A DNA stretch of 64,000 bases from Incurvaria masculella (taxonomy: Eukaryota; Arthropoda; Insecta; Lepidoptera; Incurvariidae), in the NCBI GenBank assembly GCA_946894095.1, contig OX335663.1:1736001-1800000 (forward strand), given 5' to 3'. The stretch's first letter is position 1. Each line of letters opens with the position of its first letter. Both the position numbers and the translations under genes were made by a program. Below, one piece after another: positions 22,401-37,400 of the stretch. The notes beneath the pieces were generated by a model. That model had not been told where the DNA came from and made no database searches. It worked only from the letters and a program-made list of their open reading frames with translations.

Positions 22401-25400
22401 AGATAGATGTAGAATATAGGTCGGAGAACTCACGGTTTTCTACGCTGTGGGAAGAGACTCAGACGTTTCGGGCTTCAGACGTAGCGGCTACGTCCTCGAC
22501 AACGGATTGATCATTCATGCAGCCGCTACGCCCGTCTACAGCAGCCGGCATCGGGCGTAGCGGCCACGTCATCGACAACGTGTTGATCATTCATGCAGCC
22601 GCTACGCTCGTCTGCAGCAGCCGTCATCGGCCGTAGCGGCTGCGTCATCGACAATGGTTTGATCATTCATGCAGCCGCTACGCCCGTCTACAGCAGCCGG
22701 CATCGGGCGTAGCGGCCACGTCATCGACAACATGTTTATCATTCATGCAGCCGCTACGCTCGTCTGCAGCAGCCGTCATCGGGCGTAGCGGCTGCGTTAT
22801 CGACAACCGTTTGATCATTCATGCAGCCGCTACGCCCGTCTACAGCAGCCGCCATCGGGCGTAGCGGCCACGTCATCGACAACGTGTTAATCATTCATGC
22901 AGCCGCTACACTCGTCTGCAGCAGTCGTCATCGGGCGTAGCGGCTGCGTCATCGACAACGGTTTGATCATTCATGCAGCCGCTACGCTCGTCTGCAGCAG
23001 CCGAAATGCTAAATGATTCTCCCAAAACGTCAGATAAAGTGTCCTCCCGCCGCGTGAAAACCGTGAGATTTTTCCAACATGATCGACGTTAGTTTGACAA
23101 AATATACCTTGACTATTTGGGGACCCCAACTCCGCTCGGGACAATATCGACAATCTCTTACTCTCCGGTATATATGTATATCTATGCAAAAATCATCCGT
23201 AAAGGAAGAACAAACCAGCAAACAAATTTACGAATTTGTAATAATCCACTTTTAAATTTTTTTGATATTCGGCAACTAATATCAAACAATAAATATTTGT
23301 GTTTGCACGTTTTTCGGGAAATCAATGCCGTAACGACAGGAATATTAAAATACTTATACAAATGTGTTTTTATTTGTGGTTCGACACATGATACATTCTT
23401 CTAAAAAACAAGAAGTGCCAGCATGGATGTTGCCCGATGTGAAGTACCAAATATCAAGTAAATTAGAACAGTGATTTTAAAAATATTATCAAATTACGAG
23501 CCCACCAAATGTTGGAATAGTTCACTTGGCTTAGTTGAAGTGGGTATGTTTGATAGCGATTTGTTTTCAACATATTCCAGTATCTTATATCACGATTCGC
23601 GACCGCATAACAGTGAGATATTATATCACGATTTGCGACCGCATATCAGTGAGATCACTACAGCCACCTCTGTTTTGGTTCAATTGTATACTTACACTGT
23701 TTCTAAAGTCCAAATGTTTTCGTATTTCATACATGATATGCGACATTATAATTTAATGAACGAGATATATTTTGAAAACAAGTACGAATCACAGTAAATG
23801 TACTTTGTATCAAATAATTTCATGTTCCTTATATGAGCAACATAACTGAATCTGAATTACCAATTTTTATTTGTAGTTACCGTAACTTACGTTTATGACA
23901 CACTGCTAATGTTATTTATTTATTTGTTTAATAAGGCGCACATACAGTATAAATCCGTATCACATATTAAAAAAAAAACTAACGAATAATCCTACAGGCA
24001 GTGGGCATAGCGTGCATAATTTATAGTAGTCAGCTAAAATAAAATAAATAGGTACAACTGCTATCCAACAATAAGTTAAAAAAACCTACAAAATAAGGAA
24101 ACTTATCACCAAAGAATTCAGATGAATACAGTTAAAACATGTTGTAGGAGTAAACAGGAACCTTTTGTTGGTAGGCTTGTTTTCCACCTAAGTTTTAAGG
24201 GGCCTTTATTACTAAAGTGCTGATTATCTTGTACTGGTTGGTATCGATTGCGAGATGATAAGAAAGGCCCTTAAATGTGAGGATTAAGCTAATCAGTGCT
24301 TGGTGGAAGGGCCCTATCATAAAACGGTTCCATGCCAAGTTCGTCCGTTAACCATGATTGCATAAATGCGCTTATCAAGAAAATACCAAACAAAAACTGG
24401 CCAAGTGCGAGTCGGAGTCGCACACGAAGGGTTCCGTACCATCGTACAAGACTTAACACACAAAAGTCACGATTTTTGCCTGAGGCCCTCCTTTTATTAT
24501 TATGATTATTTATTTATTTTACCTTTTTCTTTATATAGCGGAAAATAAATACACACTCTGTTAAAATTTCAGCTGCCTACCTATTACGGTTCATGAGTTA
24601 CAGCCCTCTGAAAGACGGACGGACGGACAGCGGAGGCTTAGTAATAAGGTTCCGTTGGCACCCTTTGGGTACGGAACCCTAAAAACTATTGCTTATCGGA
24701 TAGGGTCGTTCTAGGGTTTGTAACCAGCAGCGCGTGGCACTTTGCGCTAAATACAATTTATAATTATTGGTTATTAATTTTAAAATGATGTAACATTCAA
24801 TAATACAACGTAAATTACATAGGTACCATGCCCTTAAATTTTCGATAAAGCTTATCGCTTCATGTAGGGGCCTGATACGATATTGAATATCAGCCATGTG
24901 GCATCATTCAACCGCGGTGGCATAGTGATAAGTTTGTGTCGAAAAATTTGCGAATTCGATAAATGAAACTTTATCTATTGCTCAATAAACCGACGGATTT
25001 TGTCAGTTTATGTCCTTAGGGGGCCACTTTTCGTCAGATTTTTTATCAGACTAAAAAAAAAGGAATGTATCAGACATTCTTAGAATCTGTTTTAAGGTGG
25101 CCCTTCCCGGCGGGACTAACTCATTCGCGGCACGGTACAGAACCGTGCTATTGCGCTCTGGGACCTTCTCTGTTTTAAAGAAAAATACAGGCTCCGTGAT
25201 GAGGAGGATGCAACATGTCCACAAAGCAGACAATGCGCATAGTGTTTGATTCGGTAAAATTTACAAAAATTTTAATTACAAAACGACTTATAGCTATAAG
25301 TAAATCACGACCGCTGTAGTCAAAAATCTAACAAAAACCAACTTGATTTTAAATCTTCATGAAACAAGCTAGGTCTGATGACTAATCTTTTTAAGATGTT

Positions 25401-28400
25401 TTTATTTTATCGCTGAGGAATCCACCTCCAAAGTTATTGTATAAAACGTGCGAAAAATTCGATCTTTCGGACCTTATTATAACTTAGAAACCAAACATAA
25501 TTTTACAATGCCAGCGGTCATCAGACATCTAGTTCGATAAAATAAAGCTATTTTGAGCAATTTTTAGATATCTGAGAAGAAATATGGGCATGATCTTCTT
25601 TCCACGTTTATATGGGGAGTTGAGCGGGCAGGCCCACCTTAATAAAAGATATCAACAAATTTTATTCTGAAACACCGTATGAATAAAAAATCATAATCTG
25701 TGACTCACTGAACTTCACTTTCTTACTCATGGAATGACAGCTACTCGGTTGAAACCCCACACGAGTCACCCCAGTTCCCTTTGTCTTTATAAACTTTATT
25801 TATTTATTTCAAATTCGTCGGTAACACCAAATGACGAAGGTATGACGATCTAATTACAGTAATTACTTCTATTCACTTGTTACACCCAATAACACATGAG
25901 TATTACAATTATTAATTCCAATTACAATAAACTAATACCTATTTTCTAGACATTTAGGTATATAAATACAATACAAACATTTCCTTTTTTTCCATACACA
26001 CATTTACCCTCATTACAAAAAAATGTTTATTATTCTTATTATTATTTGTAAATTCTAAAAATTCATCAATTGTATAAAATGGCCGATCGAGCAAGAATTT
26101 CCTTAATTTATTTTTAAATTTTTTATTAATGATAATTTTTACGTAGTCTGGTAGTGCATTAAAGATCAGTATAAACATATACTCATTGTCCTTTTCCTCA
26201 ATGACAATTAGGTTTGTGGCAATAAAAATTTCAAACACGTCACTTTTAGTGAACCGCATGGAGTTAACTCAGCTCATTTCTATACTGTCCATAAAAAGGT
26301 ACGTGTTTAATCATACGTTGACGTTGATTTTGATTTTGTGTCCTTTCGTGCACTCAGGCCTTAGAGTGCTATGGCACAAAATAAAATGACAGCTATGTCG
26401 TCATGCGAAAGAGAAAAAATGGAGTTCAAAGGTCTAAATTAAAAAATATTGAGCGCGGAGTGCCACAAGGATCATCTCTTTCACCAATCTTGTACAGTCT
26501 GTATACAGCAGATTTATTACAAATCCTTAAGCACTGCGAAGGTCATATGTTTGCAGATGACACGCAACTTATGATTTCTTTTTCCCCCTCCGAGACGTCA
26601 TCAGCTACAGAGAAGATTAATGAAGATCTCGAAATATTGTCTCAGACTGTTAGAGACCACAGCTTGGTATTAAATCCAATTAAATCTAAAGCAATAATTG
26701 CTGGCACAAGAAACCAAATAAATAGAATCCTAGAGCTATCGCCACAAATAATAATAGATAATACAGTGGTAGAACTAGTACCTAATGCCAGGAACTTAGG
26801 TCTAATCTTTGACGGTACAATGCACTTTGAAGAACATATCAATAATAAAATAAAAAACTGTTTCTATAGATTAAAAATTATGTATGCCATAAGGGACTTT
26901 TTATCTGTAAAGGTTAGACGCCTTTTAGTGGAGGCATTAGTATTATCACAACTTAATTATTGCGACGTTGTATATGGACCATGCATACTTAACCGTACCG
27001 AGAGATCTATTCAGCGAATACAAAATGCTTGCATAAGATATTGCTATAAGGTTCCCAGGCGAGCCCATGTTACTGCGGTCTATAACACCAACGGTATTCT
27101 TAAGATGAAAGCGCGGCGACAGCTACACTTCCAGTGTTTGGTTTTTAAAGTTATAAAGAAGCATACTCCTGAATACCTGTATAAAAAACTCACCTGGACA
27201 CAAGAAACGCACGGGCATAACACCCGGGCACAGTGTTTCCCATTACAGGTCCCTAAGCATCACTCTGCTGCCTTTAGAGGCAGTTTCAAGTACGCTGCCA
27301 CTAAATGCTGGAACAATATCCCACCTCCGATCAGGGCAACAACGGGTCTTCCAGCATTTCGACATGCGTGCTTGAGACTGCTCCTGGGGCAGCAGAGAGA
27401 TGCGGCAATCTAAAAAACACTATAGCTTTATGAAAATAAAATTTAAATGATGAAACAAAAATTTAACACTAACACTAACACTAACACTATAACTAAAAAC
27501 GAAAATTAATAACAATAATAAGATTCCAGTTCTATGCAAACTCACAATCCTGCATTAATTCCTACCTTAGCAACGCTCACACACAAAACCTATGTACATA
27601 CACATCCACACTCTTAATAGTTACATATTATATGTTACCTATATTCTAGTGCGGTACCAGTGCAAACTTAAAGTTTACTTTTGTGTTAGTATTATCGCAG
27701 CACTCCTCACCCACGTACGAGGTGAGCAGCGCGACGCCTCACAATTTCACATATAATAAATTTATTGGCAGGTACTTGCTGAAAATCAGCACCTTGCAGT
27801 CAGCTCAACTCAGGTAGTACTGGCTGCTTAGGAATTATGCTGAGCTAGCACCTTTTGGTATACAATTACCTCATTAGGATGCATTAAATGTATGATAGGT
27901 TATTTTTAAACATTTCTAAATTGTACCTAATTGTTGTTTTTGTTTCCAATAAAGAATTTGAATTTGAATTTGAATTTGAATTTGAAAAGAAATTTATTCA
28001 CATTCACCTTTCCATGTGAATTCCATGAGTACAAGTATGCATCCCACACGCCCTTAAACGTTTTGATAAATTTTTTTAGAGGCTTAATATCATGGACATA
28101 AGATATGTTATAAAAAAAATAAAAACGTACGGACGTAGCTCACCGTTGATTTATTTAAAATGCAAAATAAAAAAAATAAAAAATCTCAATTTGACTAAGG
28201 AAACAGGCACTAGCCGTTGTATGGAACTCGATCACCTCATTATCCTCTTAAATTCCTTCTGGGTCTTCTCATTTTAAAACCGTGTAATACTCGAGCGCAG
28301 ACCGGCGGTAACTTCGACCTTGAACCACGCATACGCGGCGCGACCGTAAAAATAGCCGCGTCATTATTCTGTAAGCTTTTTTATGCAATCGTATTTTTTG

Positions 28401-31400
28401 TGACCGCTGGGTCAATGTCGGCGATCCATACGAAGGTCACACACGCGAGCTTTGTTAACTTGGTTTTTTTTTGGGAACTAAAAAACGACGTACCCATCTG
28501 AGGACCACTCGTAGCAAAGTTACAAAAGTACACATAACGCAAAAAGTATTGCCACGAACTTTTCACATTTTCTAGTTTTTTAGGGTGCCAATGGAACCCT
28601 ATTACTGAGCCTCCGCCGTCCGTCCGTCCGTTCGTCAGTCACAGGGCTGTCTCTCATGAACCCTAATAGGTAGGCAGCTGATATATTCACAGAGTATGTT
28701 TATATTTTGTCGCTATTACGATAAAATGGTTAAATAAAAATGTAAAGAAATCATTGACTTATTTAAAAAAAATACATAACGTGGTAAATACAAAAAAAAG
28801 AGATTTTTGGTGTTAAATCTTGTACGATAATACAGAACCCTTCGGGTTCGAGTCCAACTTGGCTGGTTTTTAATGGACTGGACATGGGTGGCTAATACCA
28901 CACCCCCGTCACCACTTCGACCATCTTTTCATCGAATGCGATGGTACAAACCCAGCCGGGCTTAATCCTATCACCTAGTAGGGAAAGGTTTTACATGGAT
29001 TCCGATGCATGTAACGGCTCGTATTCCAGCGGATTCGCGGACTATCGCTGAGCTATTTAGCCATTTCGTCGATGGATCCAGCTTTTTTAAATTACGTTTG
29101 AAGACTCCCAGTTTATAGATTTGAGGCATAGATAACAGATTTGAGGCGACACCCGCCGGCAGACTGTTTCATGTCCATTCCAGAAAAAATCCGTTCAGAG
29201 AAATCAGTTTGAGAATTTCTAGATCAGGGGGTCCATTCAGAGTGAGTTCGAGTTCGGGAGTGAGTTAACCTAAAAATAGCTGGGAAATATATTATTATTT
29301 AAATAACGGAACCGTTATGTATACTTCCAACGTATTTACGGGACAGACCAGATTTTTACCTAACTGTAATGATGTTCAAGAAGTGTGGGAACATTGACTA
29401 TTTAAAAAAAAGTGAGTTGATATTTAGTGACGAATTCGAACTCACTCTTGCCCTGAATGGACCCCCAGAATAGAAATCTTCCTCGTATTTGAGTCTATCC
29501 GTAGAGGACATTTCGCGTGCGTATTTTCACACCCCACCGCCCCGTAATGGCGTCACGCGAAGCAGGCCAAGGTCGCACGCACATCCCGCGTCATTTGACG
29601 TTTTTTTTTTTTTTTTTTTTTATGTGACTGGACATGGATGGCTAATACCACAAGTTCTGTTCATGGTATTAGCCCAACACACCACATGGGAACTAGGTGC
29701 CATGCCAGGACCTTCCTTATATTGCACGGCTACATTGAACTGGATGGAAAACACGGACAATTTTCATTGCCGCTTCGACCATCGTTCATCCAATGCGATG
29801 GTACCAACCCGGGCGGGATAAACCCTACCACCTAGTAAGTAAGGAAGGGGACCTACAGCTTAACGTGGAATCCGAACCACGGCCAGCCTCTCTCAACGGT
29901 CGAATGGTCACCCATCCAAGACCAGACCGGACCCAGCGTTGCTTAACTTCGGAGAGCGATCGCCGAAGTGTCGCGCCACTGGGCCACCGAGGCTGACGTA
30001 ATCTACGTAATCCGCTGTTTATTTATATTCTGCGGTAATAAAACTGTTCGTGTTGTCGTCCAGCGTTGCCGATCGCTAGCCGAATCCCCGAATCGCGGGG
30101 AAAATGGTGGGAAATTGGCCAATCCGCGGGGAATTCAGTTTTCTGAGTGGTCAGTCTGAGTTCTCACCTAAATTGGCGTTTACGGCAAACCGATCGACTG
30201 GCGTTTTCCGTAAAAACGTCAAACTCCATACAAGTTTTTACTAGATATCTGTGGTCTTACTTCTTCAAGCTGTCAAAGTCAGACTATAGGACTTCCGATT
30301 TGTATGAAAACGCGGGGTTGACGTAAACGGCAACGTCGACGTATGTACGGCAACGTTGAGTAAGCTGTCAAATCAAACTCGGACTCGCAAATGTTAGTTC
30401 GCTTAACGCCCACTGCGCGCGCTCTTCAATGTCTCCATACATTTGGGAACGCCAGACGATCAGTTTGCCGTAAACGCTAATTTAGGTGACCACTAAGGCT
30501 GAGATAAATAGTCGTAACAGAAACTATGACTAACGAAAAGTAGTACTTTGTGACGTCACTTTGACACATTTTGTATGGAGGAAATCTCAAAGTAATGCAA
30601 AGTGACGTCACAAAGTACTACTTTTGGTTAGTCTTAGTTTCTGTTACGACTATTTATCTCAGCTTAAGACTTCGGGTACTGGCTGCACAACCTTTTGTTT
30701 GCTCATTCGAATTTTCAATGACAACCTGGTTCCTATTCCCGATTTCGGGGAATCCTAAGAACGTTTTTGGGGAATTGAGGGAGCGGTTATCGGCAACCTG
30801 TATCCAAAGATGGTTGAAAGTACATATGCATCATATATACTTGGTTAAGGACTTCACCCACATTTTAGGGTCGTCAATTGGCAAAAAATATATAGGGGTT
30901 TAAATGAATAATTAAATAATAATATTTAATACTTACTGTAAATTAATTTCTTGATTTTTTATCTGGTATTCCAAGCCTAAGCCTATCTGACTTCATCAAA
31001 TGCAAAATTATCTAATGAAGCCTCCTGCAACGACACTAGAGCAAAAATAAAATGATGGCATTTGTAGCTAAAAAAAAAAAACTTAAAAAAATCAAATACT
31101 TGTTTTGGAGTTTGACCTTAACATAGTCACACTTACATTAATTGCATACATGCATTACATACCTCTAGATTACATCATTTCGTAAATTTTGTTAACTTAA
31201 ATCTACGCATATAATTTTGTTTTATGCAACCTGACTTATTATATGATTTTTTTTTATAGACATGGATGGCTAATACCAAATTGACCGTCAGATATTAGCC
31301 TGACACACTACATGGGAACTAGGTGCCATGCCAGGACATTTCTTATGTTGCTCGGCTACATTGAACTGGATGGAATTATTTATTATATTACATACTTCGA

Positions 31401-34400
31401 AGTACGAAGGGTTCCGTACCATCATACAATATTTAACACAAAGAATCACGTTTTTTGTATGGTTTTGTCATATATTTTTTGTTACCCTTTAATTTTTATA
31501 ATTTTTGCGTTTTACCTATTTGCTGTTATAGCGGCAAAATAACTACACACTCAAAATTTCAGCTGCCTACATTACGGATCATGAGATACAGGCCCTGTGA
31601 CAGACGGACGGATGGACGGACAGCGGAGGCTTAGTCCGTTGGCACCCCTAAAACTAAAAACTTAGTTTAACCACACTGTTATGGTAATTCTGTGTAAAGA
31701 TCACTAAGCATAGTGCATAAAACCTAATGTTGGTATTGTGTTGGCTCCAGATGGACAACCTGCTGAACCCCTGCGCTGACATCGGCCTGCAGGCGGAGCC
31801 CCTCGTCGAGTGGAGGTACGACGTTGAGAAGGAGGTTGGTCTATTAACGTACCATCATGCCGTGCCACCAAAGTTCAGGGTAGACCTTAAACTTGGAATG
31901 TAAAGACACACAGAATCAACTGACGGATAAGACCACAATTGTTTCATACGAAATGTACTGAAATTTCTTATGTTACTCAAAAACAACTCCAAATGTCCAT
32001 GTATCTTCAAGATAATGATCTGAAGTTTTATTACAAATTTTACTTTGAAATAATGAAGAAAAGATAAGAAATATGGTCGACAAAGAATCAGTGGGTTCTT
32101 ATTTACCAGAAAAAAGTTATTCAGCTCACAATCTGCAAGCCATGGCTTCAACACATGCTTTCTTTGAGGAAAATTAGACAGTTTGCTAAAACAAATCTCT
32201 CATATGAACTGTCACACTGTGTACCTCTAGCGGTTCAAAAAGTTGTCTCATCGGGCAGGTATGTTCCATCCCTCTTTAACTCGCGGCAGTGATGCTTTGT
32301 TCTTCTGTTACGCTAAGTCTGTGGGGACGATTAAGAACTACTAACTTACAAGAACTGTTCGCCTGTCCTTCACCTTAGTGGGGTTTAAGATTATCTTTTG
32401 CAAAAAAAGGGTACTTATGAAACGTTTTGGTGTGTCACACAAAGTGCAAGCGCCAATAGTCAGAGAAGGCTTAATGCTTCTGTAGCAAATAGGAAAAGTT
32501 TATATTAAGAGATCACACCAATTACTAGAATCTGCGCAACCCTAAAACAGCGAACCTAAATGTTAGAGAAGATTATTTTATTTCACTGAATATGAATGAC
32601 TAATACCATAACCACCGAATTCCCTTTAATAGCAGTGATGAAATGGTCCTGGCATGGCGCCTGGGATAAAATAAAAAAAAGTTTGGTTCATACTTTTTTA
32701 AAATTGGCACATAGGAGATATACAGATACTTTTTAGGGTTCCGTACCCAAAAGGTGCCAAACTGAACCCTATTACTAAGCCTCTGCTGTCACTCCGTCCG
32801 TCCCTCCGTCCGTCCGTCCATCTGTCACAGGGCTGTATCTCAAAAACCGTAATAAGTAGGCAGTTGAAATGTTCACAGAGTGTGATTTATTTTTCCGCTA
32901 TAACAAGAAAAAGGTAAAATTTTAAAGTAATTAAAATGAACATTCAAAATACGTAATTTTTTGTGTTAAATCTTGTACGATGGTACAGAACCCTTCGTGT
33001 GCGAGTCCGACTCGCACTAGGTCGGTTTTATTGAAAATTGGAGACAGCGGGTCTCTCAGTAAGCGCACTAGGTGGCATATCTCCTTCCCTTTCACCCATG
33101 GCGAACACGGTACGTTTCAGATAGACCACGTGGTGCTGGGCAAGGGCCCTCCCGGCGGCGCCTGGCACAGCTTCGCGCCGTCCGTGCTGACGCTCTCGCC
33201 GAGCGGCTGGCTCGCGCTGCCGCCGCACAGCTCGCTGCCGGGCCGCGCGCGCGCCGAGCGAGCGCCCGCCGCCGCGCTCGCCGACTACTACGCGCAGTAC
33301 GTGCGCGCGCAGGGGCTGCAGGTGCGTGGGGCCGGTGATTCAGTCACCCGTGACTCTTCTATATCCTTAGTGTAACGCTATTTGAAATTAAATGCGTTTA
33401 CCAAGTACAGTCGTTTCGTCTGAAATCTATACACCGGAAATAGAGACAAATTTGAGATCTCTTTCTGACATGCTGACGTCAACCATAGAGTAAAAGGGAC
33501 TTAGAAATTCCTTCTCTTTCCAGTGTATACATTTGATAAGTAACGACTGTACAGAAAGAAAGATATTGTAAAATATAGGGTCTAGGTTAGATCCTTGAGT
33601 GATTCCTGATGACACTTTAACAAAATTGAATTTATTACATCTTGCAACAACTACTTTAGGTCTGTTATAGATAATAGTCAATCTATATAAGAAAATCACC
33701 AAGGATAACTAGTTTTTTCTGCAAAATAATATTGCCATCTTGTCGTCGAACGCCTACTTCAAATCTAAGGAAGAAATCATTTTGGCTAAAAGATTCGGCC
33801 TCAGTTTCGTTACCACTAATCAAAGTACCAAATAATAACAGTTATTTTCATTTGCAGCGGTATTTTCGCAACGGGGTCGTGGTGACGGGTGTGACGCTGC
33901 AACCGGGCGCGGGCGTGCCGTGTCGCACCGCCGGCTGTCCGCTCGCGGCGAGGTGGTGCGTCACAGGGTGTGTACCTCGACCCAAAAATTTACTCAAAAT
34001 TGCTGTTTACCTTATAATACTGGCAGAAATCACCTGAGGTCAAGAAAAGTTGCTTGCCGAAAGTACTTTAAAGATAAATATCCATATATGAGGCTGTTTG
34101 TGGCTTTGTGTGTGCCCCATTTCTGAATCAACGCGACTGAAGTAATCCCCGAGCTAGCTTCCTACCACAGCAGTACAGGCCTTGTATCTGAAAGTACTAC
34201 GCTACGCGTGGAATGTCGGCGGTTGGGCGTTGATTAGGAATATTGCTAGCTAAACCATTCGACCATTGTAGCGTCCCCTTAATTAAAAACCCACCAAATG
34301 GTTTCACAGTCACACGGCACTACACATTGACCGGATGAGTTCGCCTGTTAAACAACATGCTCTTCTTCTTCAGCCTTTTGTTGTCCACTGCTGGACGTAG

Positions 34401-37400
34401 GCCTCCCCCAGACTTCGCCAAGTTGTGCGGTCTCCTGTTTTTCTTCGCCAGTTGTCACCTGCTGTCTGACGTACACGCCGGCATGCTATGGCCATTCTAA
34501 CATGTTCACTGTCGTCCGCAGCTACGACACGGTGACGCGGCGCGCGTTCCGCTACGCGTGCTCGCGCGTCGTGCTCGCGAGCGGCGCGTCGGACCGCCCG
34601 AACGCGCTGCCGTGCGGGGTGGCGGCGCGCGCGCAGCTCGACCTCTCGCGGCTCGACGTCGCGCTCGCCGCCGCCTCGGCCCACCCAGGTATAGTGCCTG
34701 CGTAGATTAATGAAAACCTAAATGTTTCACAAATGGGTCAATGCCGAAGGGACGAACAATATATGGCAATATAAGGCGCAACTGCATGTGTACACGTTTA
34801 CGGCTATGGAAATAGAATAGCGCCACTTTCGTACCTAGAACTTGCGAAGTGGCCGATAAATAGCGCTGTACAAATACAGGATTTATTTATAGATTAATAA
34901 TACAATTTTAACTTTGAGTTGAAAAATATACAGTTTTGAATCGATACACAATTTTTTTGACAACCCATAAAATCAAACAACTTTTTAATATAATATAATT
35001 TATAATTTTTAAAGCAGTGAGCTTGATAGCTGCGCCATCTCTTGGTGCAAATACTCTTTTTGTTGTGATTAATTGAATGGAAGTTACCATCTTAGTTCAA
35101 CATTTATTGCAATAGAGGGCCGGCTCTGCTACTTGTTGTATTATAACTTTTTTTTTATATTTGCGGTAGAGGTCGTGATAATTAGTTTTGTCTTTTTATA
35201 CTTTCATCAAAGCTTTTTATCAGATCAGAAGCCTTATTCTGCTAATTGATAACTGCGCGCGTTATGTTTGTGTTTTATCAAAACTGCATGTTTCGCGCAA
35301 GATGGTATTCTACTAGCGCAGTTTGCAAAACGCATGCGTTGTGTTTTGTGTTTTGTTCGCAAACTCGTAACGTGCGCTCCATGTTCTCGTGGGCCGTGTT
35401 TTTTGCCGAAAACTTGCGGGTTTGAGAATTGTATTTGTCAAATTTGGAGCATCGCATCGCCGAACTTCGAATATCACTTTTCTACATTACGTTGGCATAT
35501 CGCTGTCTCTTTCTTTTCGTATGTCATATTTGAGTGAGAAAATAACTGTCAAAATCGTGACAGTTTATTGTACCCTGTAGGCGGCGCGCAAGACAAACCA
35601 CTCCATAGACAATAACAAAACGCGTGTGTGAATTAGCTGAATACCGATTTTTGGAAACCGCACTCGAAACTTAGCGTGTTATGTTTGACGGAAACATAAC
35701 TAATACGGAATGGTTTGAAATTGGACAAATAGCAGAATCGGACTTCAGGGATGTTAGCATGGTTAATTACCTCGCCAGGCGAACAGGCAAGAGAGTGATT
35801 AAAGTTAACATTTATTAGCATTTGGTACCATGCTTAATGTGAAACAACATGTTATTCGGCCAAGTACTGAGATTTACCGGTAGCGTAGTACAAAATGCAA
35901 CTAAACGATTTAATCACCCGTTTTCATGTTCACCAGGCGATTTAAGGTGGCCGTTAGAGTGGAGTTAGGGTCGACCTTCACGGCCGACCTGAAGGACCTC
36001 TCCGCAAGGACACATTAATTAAAGAAAGATCCCTGTAAATCGATATAAGGTCGATCATACATGCATGCATGTCACCTTGGAATAAGCAAAGTACATGCTC
36101 AGTACGAAAAAGTATATTTACTTCAGGTTATGGTGCTGTCTCTACAACAAACACAAAAACAACAATCGTTGTTATTAATATATACTATAATATAATGGGG
36201 TGCACTCCCTGCACCCCATTGCAGCTCCAGGGGCGCGGCTCGCGCCATCCGATCCGCATAGAGACGGCGGCGCGGGACACAAGAGGGGGCGTTCAGCTAC
36301 ATACAACCAGATTAGCTGTTTTTCTTATTTATTTTATTATTTATTTATTCATTTACTTATTTAGTTGTTTTTACCGTATTGGTTCTGTAGGCGGACATAA
36401 TATATTTACTTCAGTTAGACAAACACATTAATAGTATTAAAAAAAAACTAAAAACACCATTATAATAGAAGAAGTTCACTCAAAATATCAAATTTAAAGT
36501 ACACGCATCAGCTTAAAGCTGCTAATGTATATTATCAATAAAAAAAAATTGTTTCCTTCGCTAAATCGGCTCACGAGTGTGGCACCGCAGGCGCGCCCGT
36601 GCTGGTGGTGGGCTCGGGGCTGTCGGCGGCGGACGCGGTGGCGGCGGCGCGGCGCGCGGGCCGCCGCGTCGCGCACGCCTACCGCCCGCGCGCCGCCGCG
36701 CTCGCCGCGCTCGACCCGCAGCTCTACCCGGACTACTGCGAGGTGGGCGCGACGGTCACCCGTTAATGTCCTTCCTCTTCGCTTAGACATTGCCCATTGA
36801 TCACTTGTAAATTTGTACTTTGCCATTATACGTCACCCATTGATCACTTTCAACTTTGTTTTTTGCCATTAGACATAACCCGTTGATCACTTTCAAATTT
36901 CTTCGTTGCCATTAGACGTCACCCATTGATCACTTTCAAATTTGTTCTCTGCCATTATACGTCACCCATTGATCACTTTCAAATTTGTTTTTTGTTATTA
37001 GACGTCACCCATTAAACACTTTCAAATTAGTTTTTTGCCATTAGATGTCACCCATTGATCACTTTCAAATTTGTTCTCTGCCATTATACGTCACCCATTG
37101 ATCACTTTCAAATTTGTTTTTTATTATTAGACGTCACCCATTAAACACTTTCAAATTAGTTTTTTGCCATTAGATGTCACCCATTGATCACTTTCAAATT
37201 TGTTCTCTGCCATTATACGTCACAATCACAAATTTGTTTTTTGTTATTAGATGTCACCCATTAAACACTTTCAAATTAGTTTTTTGCCATTAGATGTCAC
37301 CCATTGATCACTTTCAAATTTGTTCTTTGCCATTAGACGTCACCCATTCGTCACTCTCGAATTTTCCCTCTGCCCTTAAACATCACCCATTCATCACTAT

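Noticed and set aside
22440..23000. CRISPR-like array
   Set aside because: Units are contiguous 76-bp tandem repeats with no spacers, in a eukaryotic intron. The same applies to the 43-bp and 44-bp arrays.
29489..29821. ORFs such as the 110-codon frame across the SINE
   Set aside because: The same peptide recurs in every SINE copy in both directions. It has no domain and follows the repeat boundaries.
36525..36826. GC-rich ORFs on both strands at OSGIN exon 7
   Set aside because: Out-of-frame shadows of the true exon; only the VVGSGLSAADA frame matches the family.
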